DNA of 64,000 bases, taken from Streptomyces sp. BV286 (GTDB lineage: Bacteria > Actinomycetota > Actinomycetes > Streptomycetales > Streptomycetaceae). Positions within the stretch are counted from its first letter, which is position 1, and each line of letters begins with the position of its first letter. Under the pieces are notes generated by a model. It did not search any database, had not been told where the DNA came from, and was given only the letters and a program-made list of their open reading frames with translations. Shown piece by piece: positions 8,179 to 16,735 of this stretch. The DNA is taken from the NCBI RefSeq assembly GCF_019090165.1, contig NZ_JAHRIB010000141.1, forward strand, positions 434,001-498,000, given 5' to 3'. A program made the translations under genes and the position numbers.

Positions 8179-8990
8179 CAACGCTGGGCCGCCAGAAAGT
8201 CGAGAATCGCCGCGTTGGTGGCCTCGGGCGCGCTCAGCTGGGGGCAGTGCCCCGTGGCGTCCAGGGTGACCAGGCGGGAGGCGGGGATCGCGGCATGCAC
8301 GTACGCGCCGACCTCACGGGGCGCGATCACGTCCTGGGAGCACTCCAGCACCAGAGTCGGCACCGTCACACTCTTCAGGTCCTCGCGGCTGTCGGACAGG
8401 AACGTGGTGCGGGCGAAGACACGGGCGATGTCCGGGTCGGTGGCGCAGAAACTGTTGGTCAGCTCCTGCCCCAGCTCCGGCCGCTCCGGATTGCCCATGA
8501 TCACCGGGGCCATGGCGGAGGACCAGCCCAGATAGTTCGAGTCGAGCGAGTCCAGCAGTTCGTCGATGTCGTCCGCCGTGAAGCCGCCCCGGTAGCCGTC
8601 ACCGTCGATATAACACGGTGAGGGCGCCACCATCACCAGCGCTCCGATGCGCTCCGGCGCCGTCCGCGCGGCCAGCACCCCCACCATGGCGCTGACCGAA
8701 TGCCCGACGAACGCCGCCCCTTCCAGACCCAGCTCCTCGCAGACGTCCACGACGTCCTGGGCGTATCCCTGCAGAGAGGAGTACCGCTCCTGGCTCCAGG
8801 CCGACAGATCCGAACCGCCGGATCCGACGTAGTCGAAGAGCACCACCCGGTACTTCTTCTCCAGGGCCGGTACGGCCAGCCGCCACATGTTCTGATCACA
8901 GCCGAATCCATGTGCCAGCACCACCACCGGCCCTTCAGCCGGACCTGTGACTGTCACATTGTTCCTACTGCGAATATCCATACCGGCCAT
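8178..8990 (-). CDS. rsbQ: RsbQ-like alpha/beta hydrolase
   Basis: This 270-residue protein closely resembles Bacillus RsbQ along its length: GFGCDQNMW, FDYVGSGGSDL, YAQDVVDVCEEL, FVGHSVSAM, APSPCY, FCATDPDIAR and TGHCPQ are all family signatures. The catalytic triad is Ser98 (GHS), Asp220 (SQDVIAP) and His248 (TGHC). RsbQ/D14/KAI2-type proteins hydrolyse or bind a small hydrophobic ligand and pass a signal to a partner, here presumably the PAS domain of the next gene product. Two starts are possible, ATG at 8990 (GGGAG only 2 nt away) or ATG at 8981. It is the first gene of the rsbQ-rsbP-STAS operon. Confidence 0.9.
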   Translation of the reverse strand: MAGMDIRSRNNVTVTGPAEGPVVVLAHGFGCDQNMWRLAVPALEKKYRVVLFDYVGSGGSDLSAWSQERYSSLQGYAQDVVDVCEELGLEGAAFVGHSVSAMVGVLAARTAPERIGALVMVAPSPCYIDGDGYRGGFTADDIDELLDSLDSNYLGWSSAMAPVIMGNPERPELGQELTNSFCATDPDIARVFARTTFLSDSREDLKSVTVPTLVLECSQDVIAPREVGAYVHAAIPASRLVTLDATGHCPQLSAPEATNAAILDFLAAQR

Positions 8991-9303
8991 ACTCCCACCC
9001 GGCCCGAGGGGTCAGGGCGCAGGGCGCAGGGCCGCACAGTTCCCCGTGCTGAGCCCGCTCTCCTGCCGGTCATCGGACGACAGGATCGCCGTGTTCACCA
9101 CCCAATGCTGTTCCGCGGTGTTCGATGTCGTACACCTCCGCAAATGCTCCTGGAGTGTCATGAGTTCGGAGAGTCGGAGAGACTGAAGGGCTTTGAGTGG
9201 GAGTCCAAGGGCGGGACGCCGTGTCGGAGGAAGGTGGATCCGTGAGTTCGCGCTGAACCCGGTTTCGGGGAGCTCAGCTCCCGTGCGAGCACTCGTCCTG
9301 AAC
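8991..9303. other. Noncoding stretch upstream of rsbQ
   Basis: I see no supported gene here. The stretch separates rsbQ (leftward) from the end of the LacI-type gene (also leftward) and should hold the rsbQPV promoter. A short GGGCGCA tandem lies near 9015-9030. No recognisable sigma-B-type promoter could be assigned by eye. Confidence 0.5.
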
Positions 9304-10320
9304 CTACGACGATTCGCGCACCACGAGTTCGGTGGGAAGGACCACGTGTTGCCGCGACTCCTCGGGATCGCCGATCTCCTTGAGGAGGATGTGGGCGATC
9401 GTGCTGCCGATCTCCTCGATGGGCTGACGCACGCTCGTCAGAGGCGGGTTGCTGTGCCGGGCGATGATGGAGTCGTCGAAACCGACCACCGCCACATCGC
9501 CGGGAACGCTGCGCTTCTGCCTGCGCAACTCCGCCAGGGCGCCCACCGCCATGACGTCCGATGCGACGAACACCGCGTCGAGTTGGGGAACTTGTTCAAG
9601 GAGTGAACGCATGGCGGCCACTCCGCCCTCCTCGGTGAAGTCCGCCTGGGCCACAAGCCGGTCGGTGACTTCGTGTCCTGCCTTCTCGAGGGCCTCCCGC
9701 CAGCCCTGGAGCCGACTGCGTGCCACATCCATGTCGAGGGGGCCGCTGATCGTGGTGACGGTCCGCCGCCCGCGTGCGAGCAGGTGCCCGACGGCCGCCG
9801 CGGCTCCGCCCGCGTTGTCGGAGTGCACATGGCTGAGCGACTCGTCGGGGGAGCGGCGGCCGGCGAGCACCGTGGGCAGGCCCATGTCCTCCAGGAGTCC
9901 CGGCAGCGGATCGTGCTCGTGCACCGAGACCAGGAGGACTCCGTCCACGCGCCGCTCCGCCACCGACTCGGTGAGCTGGTCCCGCTCCGCCTGGTCGCGT
10001 ACAAGCACCAGTTGGAGCTGTGTCCTCGTCTCCGCGAGGGCTGTGCTGACCCCGCGGATCACCGCCGAGAAGTAGGGCTCGGAGCCCAGCCTGCTCTCCG
10101 ACTCGGGGATCACCAGGGCCACGGAGTTGGTCCTGCTCGTCACCAGACCCCGGGCCACCGAGTTCGGTACGTAGTTCAACTCGGCGATGGCGGCGAGCAC
10201 CGCGGCCCGGGCCTGCTCGCTGACGAGCTCCGAGCCGTTGATGACTCGTGAAACCGTGGTGCGTCCGACGCCGGCGCGCGCGGCCACGGTCTTGATGGTC
10301 GGGCGTTGCCTGCCCACCAT
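9304..10320 (-). CDS. LacI-family transcriptional repressor
   Basis: This 338-residue regulator has an N-terminal LacI helix-turn-helix (about 8-28; IKTVAARAGVGRTTVSRVING) with the hinge region after it, and a periplasmic-binding-protein-like effector domain (about 65-335; NSVALVIPESESRLGSEPYF, DGVLLVSVHEHDPLPGLLE, FVASDVMAVGALAELR). It is divergent from a sugar ABC importer and beta-glucosidase operon, and two LacI-type operators lie in the shared region. It most likely represses that operon and is released by an imported oligosaccharide, as CebR or BxlR do. The operator differs from the usual CebR site, so the inducer is left open. Confidence 0.9.
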   Translation of the reverse strand: MVGRQRPTIKTVAARAGVGRTTVSRVINGSELVSEQARAAVLAAIAELNYVPNSVARGLVTSRTNSVALVIPESESRLGSEPYFSAVIRGVSTALAETRTQLQLVLVRDQAERDQLTESVAERRVDGVLLVSVHEHDPLPGLLEDMGLPTVLAGRRSPDESLSHVHSDNAGGAAAAVGHLLARGRRTVTTISGPLDMDVARSRLQGWREALEKAGHEVTDRLVAQADFTEEGGVAAMRSLLEQVPQLDAVFVASDVMAVGALAELRRQKRSVPGDVAVVGFDDSIIARHSNPPLTSVRQPIEEIGSTIAHILLKEIGDPEESRQHVVLPTELVVRESS

Positions 10321-10449
10321 GACGCCTCCCTCGCTTGCGCGCTGTCAGATGGCTTTCACCTGCGCATTGTGCCAGACCCTCGCGGAGCGCCCGCAGGCTC
10401 TGAGCGGAGCGGTCCGACATCTTCCGGAAACGAAGAGGGTTCAACTTCT

Positions 10450-10479
10450 TGACAGACGCCTTTCGTGGCGGCCAGGCTT
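10450..10479 (+). promoter_or_regulatory. Candidate promoter of the sugar-import operon
   Basis: TTGACA (10450-10455) is a perfect -35 hexamer; a weak CAGGCT/AGGCTT lies 18-19 nt downstream. The predicted start would fall just before the twin LacI operators, so bound repressor would block initiation or clearance. The -10 match is poor, so confidence is moderate. Confidence 0.45.
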
Positions 10480-10492
10480 CGGGCTTCCGAGT

Positions 10493-10528
10493 GGGCACGT
10501 TCCCACCATCGTTTGGGAACGTGCCCAC
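10493..10528. promoter_or_regulatory. Two LacI-type operators forming a perfect inverted repeat
   Basis: TGGGCACGTTCCCA (10493-10506) and TGGGAACGTGCCCA (10515-10528) are each imperfect 14-bp palindromes of the LacI type and are exact reverse complements of each other. Their centres are 22 bp apart, close to two helical turns, so two repressor dimers could bind the same face. They lie about 75 nt upstream of the solute-binding-protein start. Confidence 0.8.
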
Positions 10529-10603
10529 CGGACAAATCGTGCCTACGGAGCGGACCGTGGGGCTCGAACTCCGGTGCGTCAGCGCCGCCGCTAGGAGGGC
10601 GAA

Positions 10604-11917
10604 ATGGACAAGTTCCGAAGGAAGTTGCGCAGGAGAGTGGTGACCGCCGTATCGGCCGTGTCAGCTCTCGGGCTGGTCGTGGGCTGCGGGGGTAGCGACG
10701 GAGGAGGCACGGGCGGGGGCAAGAAGGACGGCAAGGTCACCATCACCATGGGCCTGTTCGGCGTCATGGGCTTCAAGGAGACCGGGCTGCTGGACAAGTA
10801 CATGAAGGAGAACCCGAATGTCACCATCAAGGCGGACATAGCGGGTGACGAGCAGACCTACTACACAGCCCTGCAGACCCACCTGGCCGCCGGCAGCGGG
10901 TTGAAGGACATCCAGGGCATAGAGATCGGCCGTGCCAAGGAACTGTCCGACACGCAGAAGGACAAGTTCGTCGACCTGGCCGGGGTGGCCGGGACGGACC
11001 ACTTCCTTCCGTGGAAGCAGAGTCAGGTCACCGCCTCGGACAAGAAGGTCATCGGCCTCGGCACCGACATCGGCCCAATGGCCGTCTGCTACCGCAAGGA
11101 TCTCTTCGAGCAGGCCGGCCTGCCCACCGACCGCGACGAGGTCGCCAAGCTGTGGGAGGGCGACTGGACGAAGTACGTCGCCACGGGCAAGCAGTTCAAG
11201 CAGAAGTCCAAGGCCGACAAGGTCGCCTTCATGGACAGCTCCAGCGGGCTCTTCAACGCCATGATCTACGGCAACTCGCAGCAGTTCTACGACAAGGACG
11301 GCGAGCTGATCTACGGCACCAACCCCGTCGTGAAGGACGCGTGGAAGCTGGCGTCCGAGGCGGCCACCTCCGATCTGACCGCGAAGCTGCGTCAGTTCCA
11401 GCCCGGCTGGGACCCGGGCCTGGCCAACAGCACCTTCGCCACCACCGTCTGCCCGGCGTGGATGCTCGCGCACATCAGCGAGAAGGCGGGCCCGAAGAAC
11501 AAGGGCAAGTGGGACGTGGCCAAGGCACCCAAGGGCGCCAACTGGGGCGGAGCGTTCCTCGGGGTGATGGAGAAGAGCCCCGTCAAGAAGGAAGCGCAGG
11601 ATCTCGTCGCCTGGCTCACCGCCCCTGAGCAGCAGGCCTACCTCTTCAAGAAGATCGGCAACTTCCCCTCGTCGCAGACGGCGTTGGAGATGCCCGAAGT
11701 CGTCGACGCCAAGTCGGACTACTTCAGTGGCGCACCCATCGGGAAGATCTTCGGCGCAGCGGCCCAGGAGATCCCCGACGAGCAGGTGCTCGGCCGCAAG
11801 GACGGCACGATCAAGGACATCTTCTCGCAGGGGCTGACCTTGATCGAGGCGCAGAACAAGAGCCCGAACGAGGCGTGGAAGACCACTGACAAGCGCATCG
11901 AGAAGGCCGCCGGCTGA
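10604..11917 (+). CDS. Sugar ABC transporter solute-binding lipoprotein
   Basis: This 437-residue protein has a lipoprotein signal: an Arg-rich N-terminus, a hydrophobic core (VVTAVSAVSALGLVVG) and a lipobox with Cys28 followed by a Gly/Ser linker. The remainder is a family-1 extracellular solute-binding fold (KVTITMGLFGVMGF...). It should capture an oligosaccharide outside the membrane and hand it to the two permeases downstream. GGAGGG lies 6-7 nt before the ATG. The gene order binding protein-permease-permease-GH1 matches the cellobiose (cebEFG-bglC) type, but the exact ligand cannot be read from sequence. No ATPase gene is present, as is usual where a shared MsiK ATPase energises such importers. 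Confidence 0.9.
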   Translation: MDKFRRKLRRRVVTAVSAVSALGLVVGCGGSDGGGTGGGKKDGKVTITMGLFGVMGFKETGLLDKYMKENPNVTIKADIAGDEQTYYTALQTHLAAGSGLKDIQGIEIGRAKELSDTQKDKFVDLAGVAGTDHFLPWKQSQVTASDKKVIGLGTDIGPMAVCYRKDLFEQAGLPTDRDEVAKLWEGDWTKYVATGKQFKQKSKADKVAFMDSSSGLFNAMIYGNSQQFYDKDGELIYGTNPVVKDAWKLASEAATSDLTAKLRQFQPGWDPGLANSTFATTVCPAWMLAHISEKAGPKNKGKWDVAKAPKGANWGGAFLGVMEKSPVKKEAQDLVAWLTAPEQQAYLFKKIGNFPSSQTALEMPEVVDAKSDYFSGAPIGKIFGAAAQEIPDEQVLGRKDGTIKDIFSQGLTLIEAQNKSPNEAWKTTDKRIEKAAG

Positions 11918-11948
11918 CCTCGGCTCCCCTCGCTGCTTCTCCGTAGCC

Positions 11949-11987
11949 GCCCGGCGCCCCACGCACGGCCCGTGTGGGCCGCCGGGC
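11949..11987 (+). terminator. Intercistronic hairpin after the binding-protein gene
   Basis: GCCCGGCGCCCCACGC (11949-11964) pairs with GTGTGGGCCGCCGGGC (11972-11987) with two mismatches and a 7-nt loop. It lies between the binding-protein stop and the first permease. Such hairpins often let the binding protein be made in excess by partial termination or by protecting the upstream mRNA. Confidence 0.6.
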
Positions 11988-12028
11988 CCCTGCCCGCCTC
12001 CCTCACCTTCCAGGAAGGACGCCCTCCG

Positions 12029-13024
12029 GTGGCCATCTCCACCTCGACACCCTCAGACGGTGCGCCCGGCGCCGCCCCGCCGACCGGAACCGGCACGGGC
12101 GGGGAACGTCAGCGCCGCAGTACGCTGCTGCACCGCCTCGACGTACGGGGCGCCCCGTACGCCTTCGTCGCCCCGTTCTTCGTCGTCTTCGCGGCCTTCA
12201 GCTTCTACCCGCTCGTCTACACCTCGTGGATCTCCCTGCACCGCGTCGAACTGTCGACCCTGAGCCTCATGGAGTGGGTCGGTTTCGACAACTACACGGC
12301 CCTGTGGGACGACGACCGCTTCTGGAACGCGCTGCTCAACACGATCACCATCGGCGTCCTGTCGACCGTGCCGCAGTTGCTGATGGCGCTAGGGCTGGCT
12401 CATCTCCTCAACTACCGGCTGCGTGGCTCGACGTTCTTCCGCGTGGCCGCCCTGACGCCCTACGCCACATCGGTGGGTGCCGCGGCCCTCGTGTTCACGA
12501 TGCTCTTCGAGCGCGACTTCGGAATGATCAACTGGATGCTGAGCCTGGTCGGCGTCGAGAACGTCGACTGGGAGAACAACAAGTGGGCCGCGCAGACGGC
12601 CATTTCGACGATCGTCATCTGGCGCTGGACCGGCTACAACGCGCTGCTCTACCTCGCCGCGATGCAGGCGATCCCGCGCGACCGCTACGAGGCCGCGGCC
12701 ATCGACGGCGCCTCGCGGTGGCAGCAGTTCCTCACGGTCACCGTCCCCGGCATCCGCTCCACCATCGTGTTCACCATCGTCCTGTCCACGATCGGCGCCA
12801 CCCAGCTCTTCGGTGAGCCCCTGATCTTCGGTCAGGGCCCGAACGGCATCACCGGGGGAGCGGACAACCAGTACCAGACGCTCGGACTGCTGCTGTACGA
12901 GGAGGGCTGGAAGAACTACCAGATGGGCCGGGCCGCCACCGTCGCCTGGGCGATGTTCCTGCTGCTCATTGCCGTGTTCGTCGTCCAACGAATCGTCAAG
13001 CGCGTCGCGGCGCGCAAGGCCTGA
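12029..13024 (+). CDS. Sugar ABC transporter permease (MalF-type)
   Basis: This 331-residue membrane protein has a Thr/Gly/Pro-rich cytoplasmic N-terminus, then six predicted membrane helices starting with YAFVAPFFVVFAAFSFYPLVY. The EAA motif that docks the ATPase reads YEAAAIDGASRWQQFLTVTVPGI, with the conserved EAA---G spacing. The GTG at 12029 is chosen because AGGAAGGA lies about 9 nt upstream. It is the first membrane subunit and should pair with the next gene product. Confidence 0.9.
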   Translation: MAISTSTPSDGAPGAAPPTGTGTGGERQRRSTLLHRLDVRGAPYAFVAPFFVVFAAFSFYPLVYTSWISLHRVELSTLSLMEWVGFDNYTALWDDDRFWNALLNTITIGVLSTVPQLLMALGLAHLLNYRLRGSTFFRVAALTPYATSVGAAALVFTMLFERDFGMINWMLSLVGVENVDWENNKWAAQTAISTIVIWRWTGYNALLYLAAMQAIPRDRYEAAAIDGASRWQQFLTVTVPGIRSTIVFTIVLSTIGATQLFGEPLIFGQGPNGITGGADNQYQTLGLLLYEEGWKNYQMGRAATVAWAMFLLLIAVFVVQRIVKRVAARKA

Positions 13025-13037
13025 CCGGGAGATTCCC

Positions 13038-13979
13038 ATGACCACAGACAGCATCCCGGTCCAGGCGGCCGACGCACGCCCCGACACCGTACGGAAGACC
13101 CGCAAGAGCGCCCCGCCCGGCGGACAGGGCCGACGACTGTTCCGGCACCCGGGTGCCGGACGCCAGCACCATGCCGGTCCCCTCGCCTACATCCTGCTCG
13201 GGATCGCGGCGCTGTTCTCCCTCTTCCCGCTCTACTGGACGATGGTCGCGGCGTCGAGTGACAACACACGCGTCACCCAGACACCTCCGCCGTTCCTGCC
13301 CGGGCCCCACCTTCTGGACAACCTCGGCAAGGCCTGGCAGGACGCCGCACTGGGCAAGGCCATGCTCAACAGCCTGATCGTGGCCGGTGTGATCGCCCTG
13401 TCCACGGTGCTCTTCGCCACTCTCGCCGGCTTCGCGTTCGCCAAACTGCGCTTCAAGGGCCGCAACATCCTGCTGATGCTCGTCATCGGCACGATGATGG
13501 TGCCGCCCCAACTCGGCGTCGTACCCCTGTTCATGATGATGACCGAGCTGGGCTGGGGGCAGAAGCTGCCCGCCGTCATCTTCCCCACGCTCGTCAGCGC
13601 CGTAGGCGTCTTCTTCATGCGGCAGTACCTGATGGAGGCGCTGCCCGACGAACTCGTCGAGGCCGGGCGGGTGGACGGTGCGCACTCCCTGCGCATCTTC
13701 TGGAGCATCGTGCTGCCGATCGCCCGGCCGCCCATGGCCGTCCTGTTCATGATCACGTTCGTGCACGCCTGGAACGACTTCTTCTGGCCGTTCATCGTCC
13801 TCGACATGACCAATCCGACGGTCCCCGTCGCCCTCACGCAGCTCAGCGCGGGATACGTGCGCGACCAGTCGCTGATCATGGCGGGCGCCCTGCTCGGCAC
13901 GCTGCCCCTGCTCGCCATGTTCATCGTGTTCGGCCGCCAGATCGTCGGGGGAATCATGCAGGGAGCGGTCAAGGGATGA
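13038..13979 (+). CDS. Sugar ABC transporter permease (MalG-type)
   Basis: This 313-residue permease has a 45-residue polar N-terminus and six predicted membrane helices. Its EAA loop reads LVEAGRVDGAHSLRIFWSIVLPIARP, typical of MalG-type subunits. The ATG at 13038 follows GGGAG and lies 13 nt after the previous stop. A longer in-frame start inside the upstream gene is not needed. Confidence 0.9.
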   Translation: MTTDSIPVQAADARPDTVRKTRKSAPPGGQGRRLFRHPGAGRQHHAGPLAYILLGIAALFSLFPLYWTMVAASSDNTRVTQTPPPFLPGPHLLDNLGKAWQDAALGKAMLNSLIVAGVIALSTVLFATLAGFAFAKLRFKGRNILLMLVIGTMMVPPQLGVVPLFMMMTELGWGQKLPAVIFPTLVSAVGVFFMRQYLMEALPDELVEAGRVDGAHSLRIFWSIVLPIARPPMAVLFMITFVHAWNDFFWPFIVLDMTNPTVPVALTQLSAGYVRDQSLIMAGALLGTLPLLAMFIVFGRQIVGGIMQGAVKG

Positions 13980-14072
13980 GCGCCCTGCCGTCCCCACGCT
14001 GCCGCGACCCTTCGGCGCCCGCCGCCACACCTCGCCGTTCCCGCCCCCGCAGCACCTCTGGAAGGACCCCAC

Positions 14073-15533
14073 GTGACCACCGTTACCCGACGTGTCGCGC
14101 CCGCCCCGCAGAGCACCACCGGCATCAGGTTCCCGCAGGGATTCACCTGGGGCACGGCGACCGCCGCGTACCAGATCGAGGGCGCCGCCTCCGTGGACGG
14201 ACGCACCCCTTCGATCTGGGACACCTACTCGCGCACGCCCGGCAGGGTGCGCAACGGCGACACCGGTGACGTTGCCACCGACCACTACCACCGCTGGCGC
14301 GAGGACGTCGCGATCATGGCCGATCTCGGCGTGAGCGCCTATCGGTTCTCCCTGTCGTGGCCGCGGGTGCAGCCGACGGGCCGCGGCCCGGCCGTCGAGA
14401 AGGGACTCGACTTCTACCGCGCCCTGACCGACGCCCTGCTGGAGAAGGGCATCGAGCCGGTCGTCACGCTCTACCACTGGGACCTGCCGCAGGAGTTGGA
14501 GGACGCGGGCGGCTGGCCGGAGCGCGTCACCACCGACCGCTTCGCCGACTACGCGGCCCTCGCGGCCCGTGCGCTGGGCGACCGGGTGAAGACCTGGACC
14601 ACCCTCAACGAGCCCTGGTGCAGCGCCTTCCTCGGCTACGGATCGGGCGTCCACGCGCCCGGGCGCACCGACCCCGTGGCGGCCCTGCGCGCCGCTCACC
14701 ACCTCAACCTCGCCCACGGCAAGGCAGTCCAGGCGCTGCGCGCCGAACTGCCCTCCCGCGCGCGGGCGTCCATCACGCTCAACATCCACCACGTCCGTGC
14801 GCTGACCGACAGCGCCGCCGACCTCGACGCGGCCCGCCGGATCGACGCGCTGGCCAACCGCGTCTTCACCGGCCCGCTGCTGGAAGGCCAGTACCCGCAG
14901 GACCTCCTCCAGGACACGGCCGGCCTGACCGACTGGTCCTTCGTGCAGGACGGCGACACCGCCACGATCCACCAGCCGCTGGACTTCCTGGGCGTCAACT
15001 ACTACACGCCCACACTCGTCTCCGCCACCACCGACGAGGCCGCCCACGGCTCCGACGGACACGGGATGAGCGAACACAGTCCCTGGCCGGGCGCCGACCA
15101 GGTCGCCTTCCACCGTCCTCCGGGCACCACGACGGCGATGGGCTGGGCGGTCGACCCTTCCGGCTTGTACGACCTGCTGATGCGGCTCAAGGCGGACCAC
15201 CCGGCGATGCCTTTGATGATCACTGAGAACGGGGCCGCGTTCGACGACTACGTCAACCCGGAGGGCGAGGTGGCCGACCCCGACCGCATCGCCTACCTGC
15301 ACGGTCACCTGGCGGCCGTGCAGCGGGCGATCGTCGCGGGTGTCGACGTGCGGGGCTACTTCCTGTGGTCCCTGCTGGACAACTTCGAGTGGGGCTACGG
15401 CTACAGCAAGCGCTTCGGTGCCGTCTACGTCGACTACCCCACCGGTAAGCGCATCCCGAAGGCCAGTGCGCGGTGGTACGCCGATGTGGCCCGCACCGGC
15501 ACGTTGCCGGACAGGGGCGGCGTGAACGGCTGA
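14073..15533 (+). CDS. GH1 beta-glucosidase
   Basis: This 486-residue enzyme has all the glycoside hydrolase family 1 landmarks: FPQGFTWGTATAAYQIEGA near the start, the acid/base Glu180 in TLNEPW, the nucleophile Glu385 in ITENGA, and WSLLDNFEWGYGY near the end. It has no signal peptide, so it would cleave imported beta-linked disaccharides in the cytoplasm by a retaining mechanism. The GTG start follows TGGAAGGACCCC. It completes the sugar-uptake operon. Cellobiose or another beta-glucoside is the likely substrate. Confidence 0.93.
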   Translation: MTTVTRRVAPAPQSTTGIRFPQGFTWGTATAAYQIEGAASVDGRTPSIWDTYSRTPGRVRNGDTGDVATDHYHRWREDVAIMADLGVSAYRFSLSWPRVQPTGRGPAVEKGLDFYRALTDALLEKGIEPVVTLYHWDLPQELEDAGGWPERVTTDRFADYAALAARALGDRVKTWTTLNEPWCSAFLGYGSGVHAPGRTDPVAALRAAHHLNLAHGKAVQALRAELPSRARASITLNIHHVRALTDSAADLDAARRIDALANRVFTGPLLEGQYPQDLLQDTAGLTDWSFVQDGDTATIHQPLDFLGVNYYTPTLVSATTDEAAHGSDGHGMSEHSPWPGADQVAFHRPPGTTTAMGWAVDPSGLYDLLMRLKADHPAMPLMITENGAAFDDYVNPEGEVADPDRIAYLHGHLAAVQRAIVAGVDVRGYFLWSLLDNFEWGYGYSKRFGAVYVDYPTGKRIPKASARWYADVARTGTLPDRGGVNG

Positions 15534-15589
15534 GCTGACGGGCGCGGCCGCAGCACTCCGGTGACTTCGGCGATCCCGGGACGATCTTC

Positions 15590-15622
15590 GCCCCTGCTCC
15601 CGTGTCGCTCCGGGGCAGGGGC
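15590..15622 (+). terminator. Terminator hairpin after the beta-glucosidase gene
   Basis: GCCCCTGCTCC (15590-15600) pairs with GGGGCAGGGGC (15612-15622), an 11-bp stem with one G-U pair and an 11-nt loop, 56 nt after the stop codon. Confidence 0.65.
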
Positions 15623-15751
15623 CCCGGCTGGGCCGGGCCGGGCCGTGACGGGGCCGGTGCAGGGGCAGAATCGTTTCTCGGCGCACAGCTTCGTCGCATA
15701 ACCTCGTGGATGAAAGCGCCGGATGGCACGTGTATCCACCTTGCGGAGGCG

Positions 15752-16591
15752 ATGGTGCTCGGAAGCGGCACGCGGTTGTTCGCGGGCGCCATGGCCGTGG
15801 CATGCATGCTGCTGGTCGGCCCCAGTGCACCGAGCGGTGGACTCTTCGTCAGGTCACTGCCCGTCGGTGCGGTCGGCGAGGTCGTACCGAACCGGGTCAT
15901 GACGTGGAACATCTGCAATCCCTGTGACGAGAACAACGTCAACCGGGCGTCGGAGATCGCCACATACGCGCCGCAGGTCATCGGGATGCAGGAGGCGTGC
16001 GTGCGTGACGTCGAGAGGATCCGCGAGCATCTCAAGAACCTGTACGGGCTGGTGTACCACGTCGAGTACGGGATGGTGCTCAACGACTGGGGCCGCTGCG
16101 GCGGACTGCCGTGGAGCCCGGGAGCCTTCGGCCAGGCGATCCTCTCGGCGGCACCGATGACGGACCGCGTCCACGTGGAATACCCCGACGGCGGATCCGA
16201 GGACCGTGGGTACATGGCGGTCACCACCATGGTCGGCGGCCAGTCGGTCCGGGTCTTCAACACCCACCTCGCCCAGCGACGTCAGGAATCGGTCCGAGAG
16301 GGCCAGATCGGCGTACTCGCCACAGCATTCGCCCGGCACGAACGCGCCATCGCCCTCGGCGACTTCAACGCCGTGCCGGAGGCGCCCGAGCTCAGCCGAA
16401 TATGGGAACTGGCCGAGGACACGGATCCCCAGTGCCGTCCCTCGCCCGTCGGCACCTGCGAGCCGACCACCGACTGGAACAGCAAGTTCGACTACGTCTT
16501 CCTACGAGGGATCGCCCCGATCGAGCACAGGGTGCGGCCCACTCCGTACTCGGACCACCACGCCCTCTACACCGACGTGGACCCGGCTTGA
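15752..16591 (+). CDS. Secreted endonuclease/exonuclease/phosphatase-family protein
   Basis: This roughly 279-residue protein starts with a likely signal peptide (LFAGAMAVACMLLVGPSAPS) and continues into an EEP fold: MTWNIC, IGMQEACVRD, VFNTHLAQRRQE, ALGDFNAVPEAPEL, and the final YSDHHALYTDV. These supply the metal-binding Asn/Glu and the catalytic Asp and His residues of the DNase I/sphingomyelinase family. The substrate could be nucleic acid or a phospholipid headgroup. The start is uncertain: ATG 15752 and GTG 15755 follow GGAGG, while ATG 15710 lies 7 nt after CATAAC and could be leaderless. Confidence 0.82.
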   Translation: MVLGSGTRLFAGAMAVACMLLVGPSAPSGGLFVRSLPVGAVGEVVPNRVMTWNICNPCDENNVNRASEIATYAPQVIGMQEACVRDVERIREHLKNLYGLVYHVEYGMVLNDWGRCGGLPWSPGAFGQAILSAAPMTDRVHVEYPDGGSEDRGYMAVTTMVGGQSVRVFNTHLAQRRQESVREGQIGVLATAFARHERAIALGDFNAVPEAPELSRIWELAEDTDPQCRPSPVGTCEPTTDWNSKFDYVFLRGIAPIEHRVRPTPYSDHHALYTDVDPA

Positions 16592-16735
16592 GACGTCTCA
16601 CGCACCCAGGCCGCTGACCGGAGCCGACAGGTCTTCGCGAAGGACACGGCGGTCTCCGGCACCTTCGGCGGGACTCCCCTTCGGAAGCACGGCGGCCATG
16701 AAATTTCCGTGGCGGGCTCCGGCGTTCATCTGATC

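Noticed and set aside
10604..15533. Naming the importer cebEFG-bglC
   Set aside because: Gene order fits, but the operators differ from the usual CebR site and ligand specificity cannot be read, so symbols were left blank.
12996..15830. 944-residue minus-strand open frame
   Set aside because: It runs antisense to the second permease and GH1 genes and is a byproduct of high-GC codon use. The forward frames show complete family motifs.
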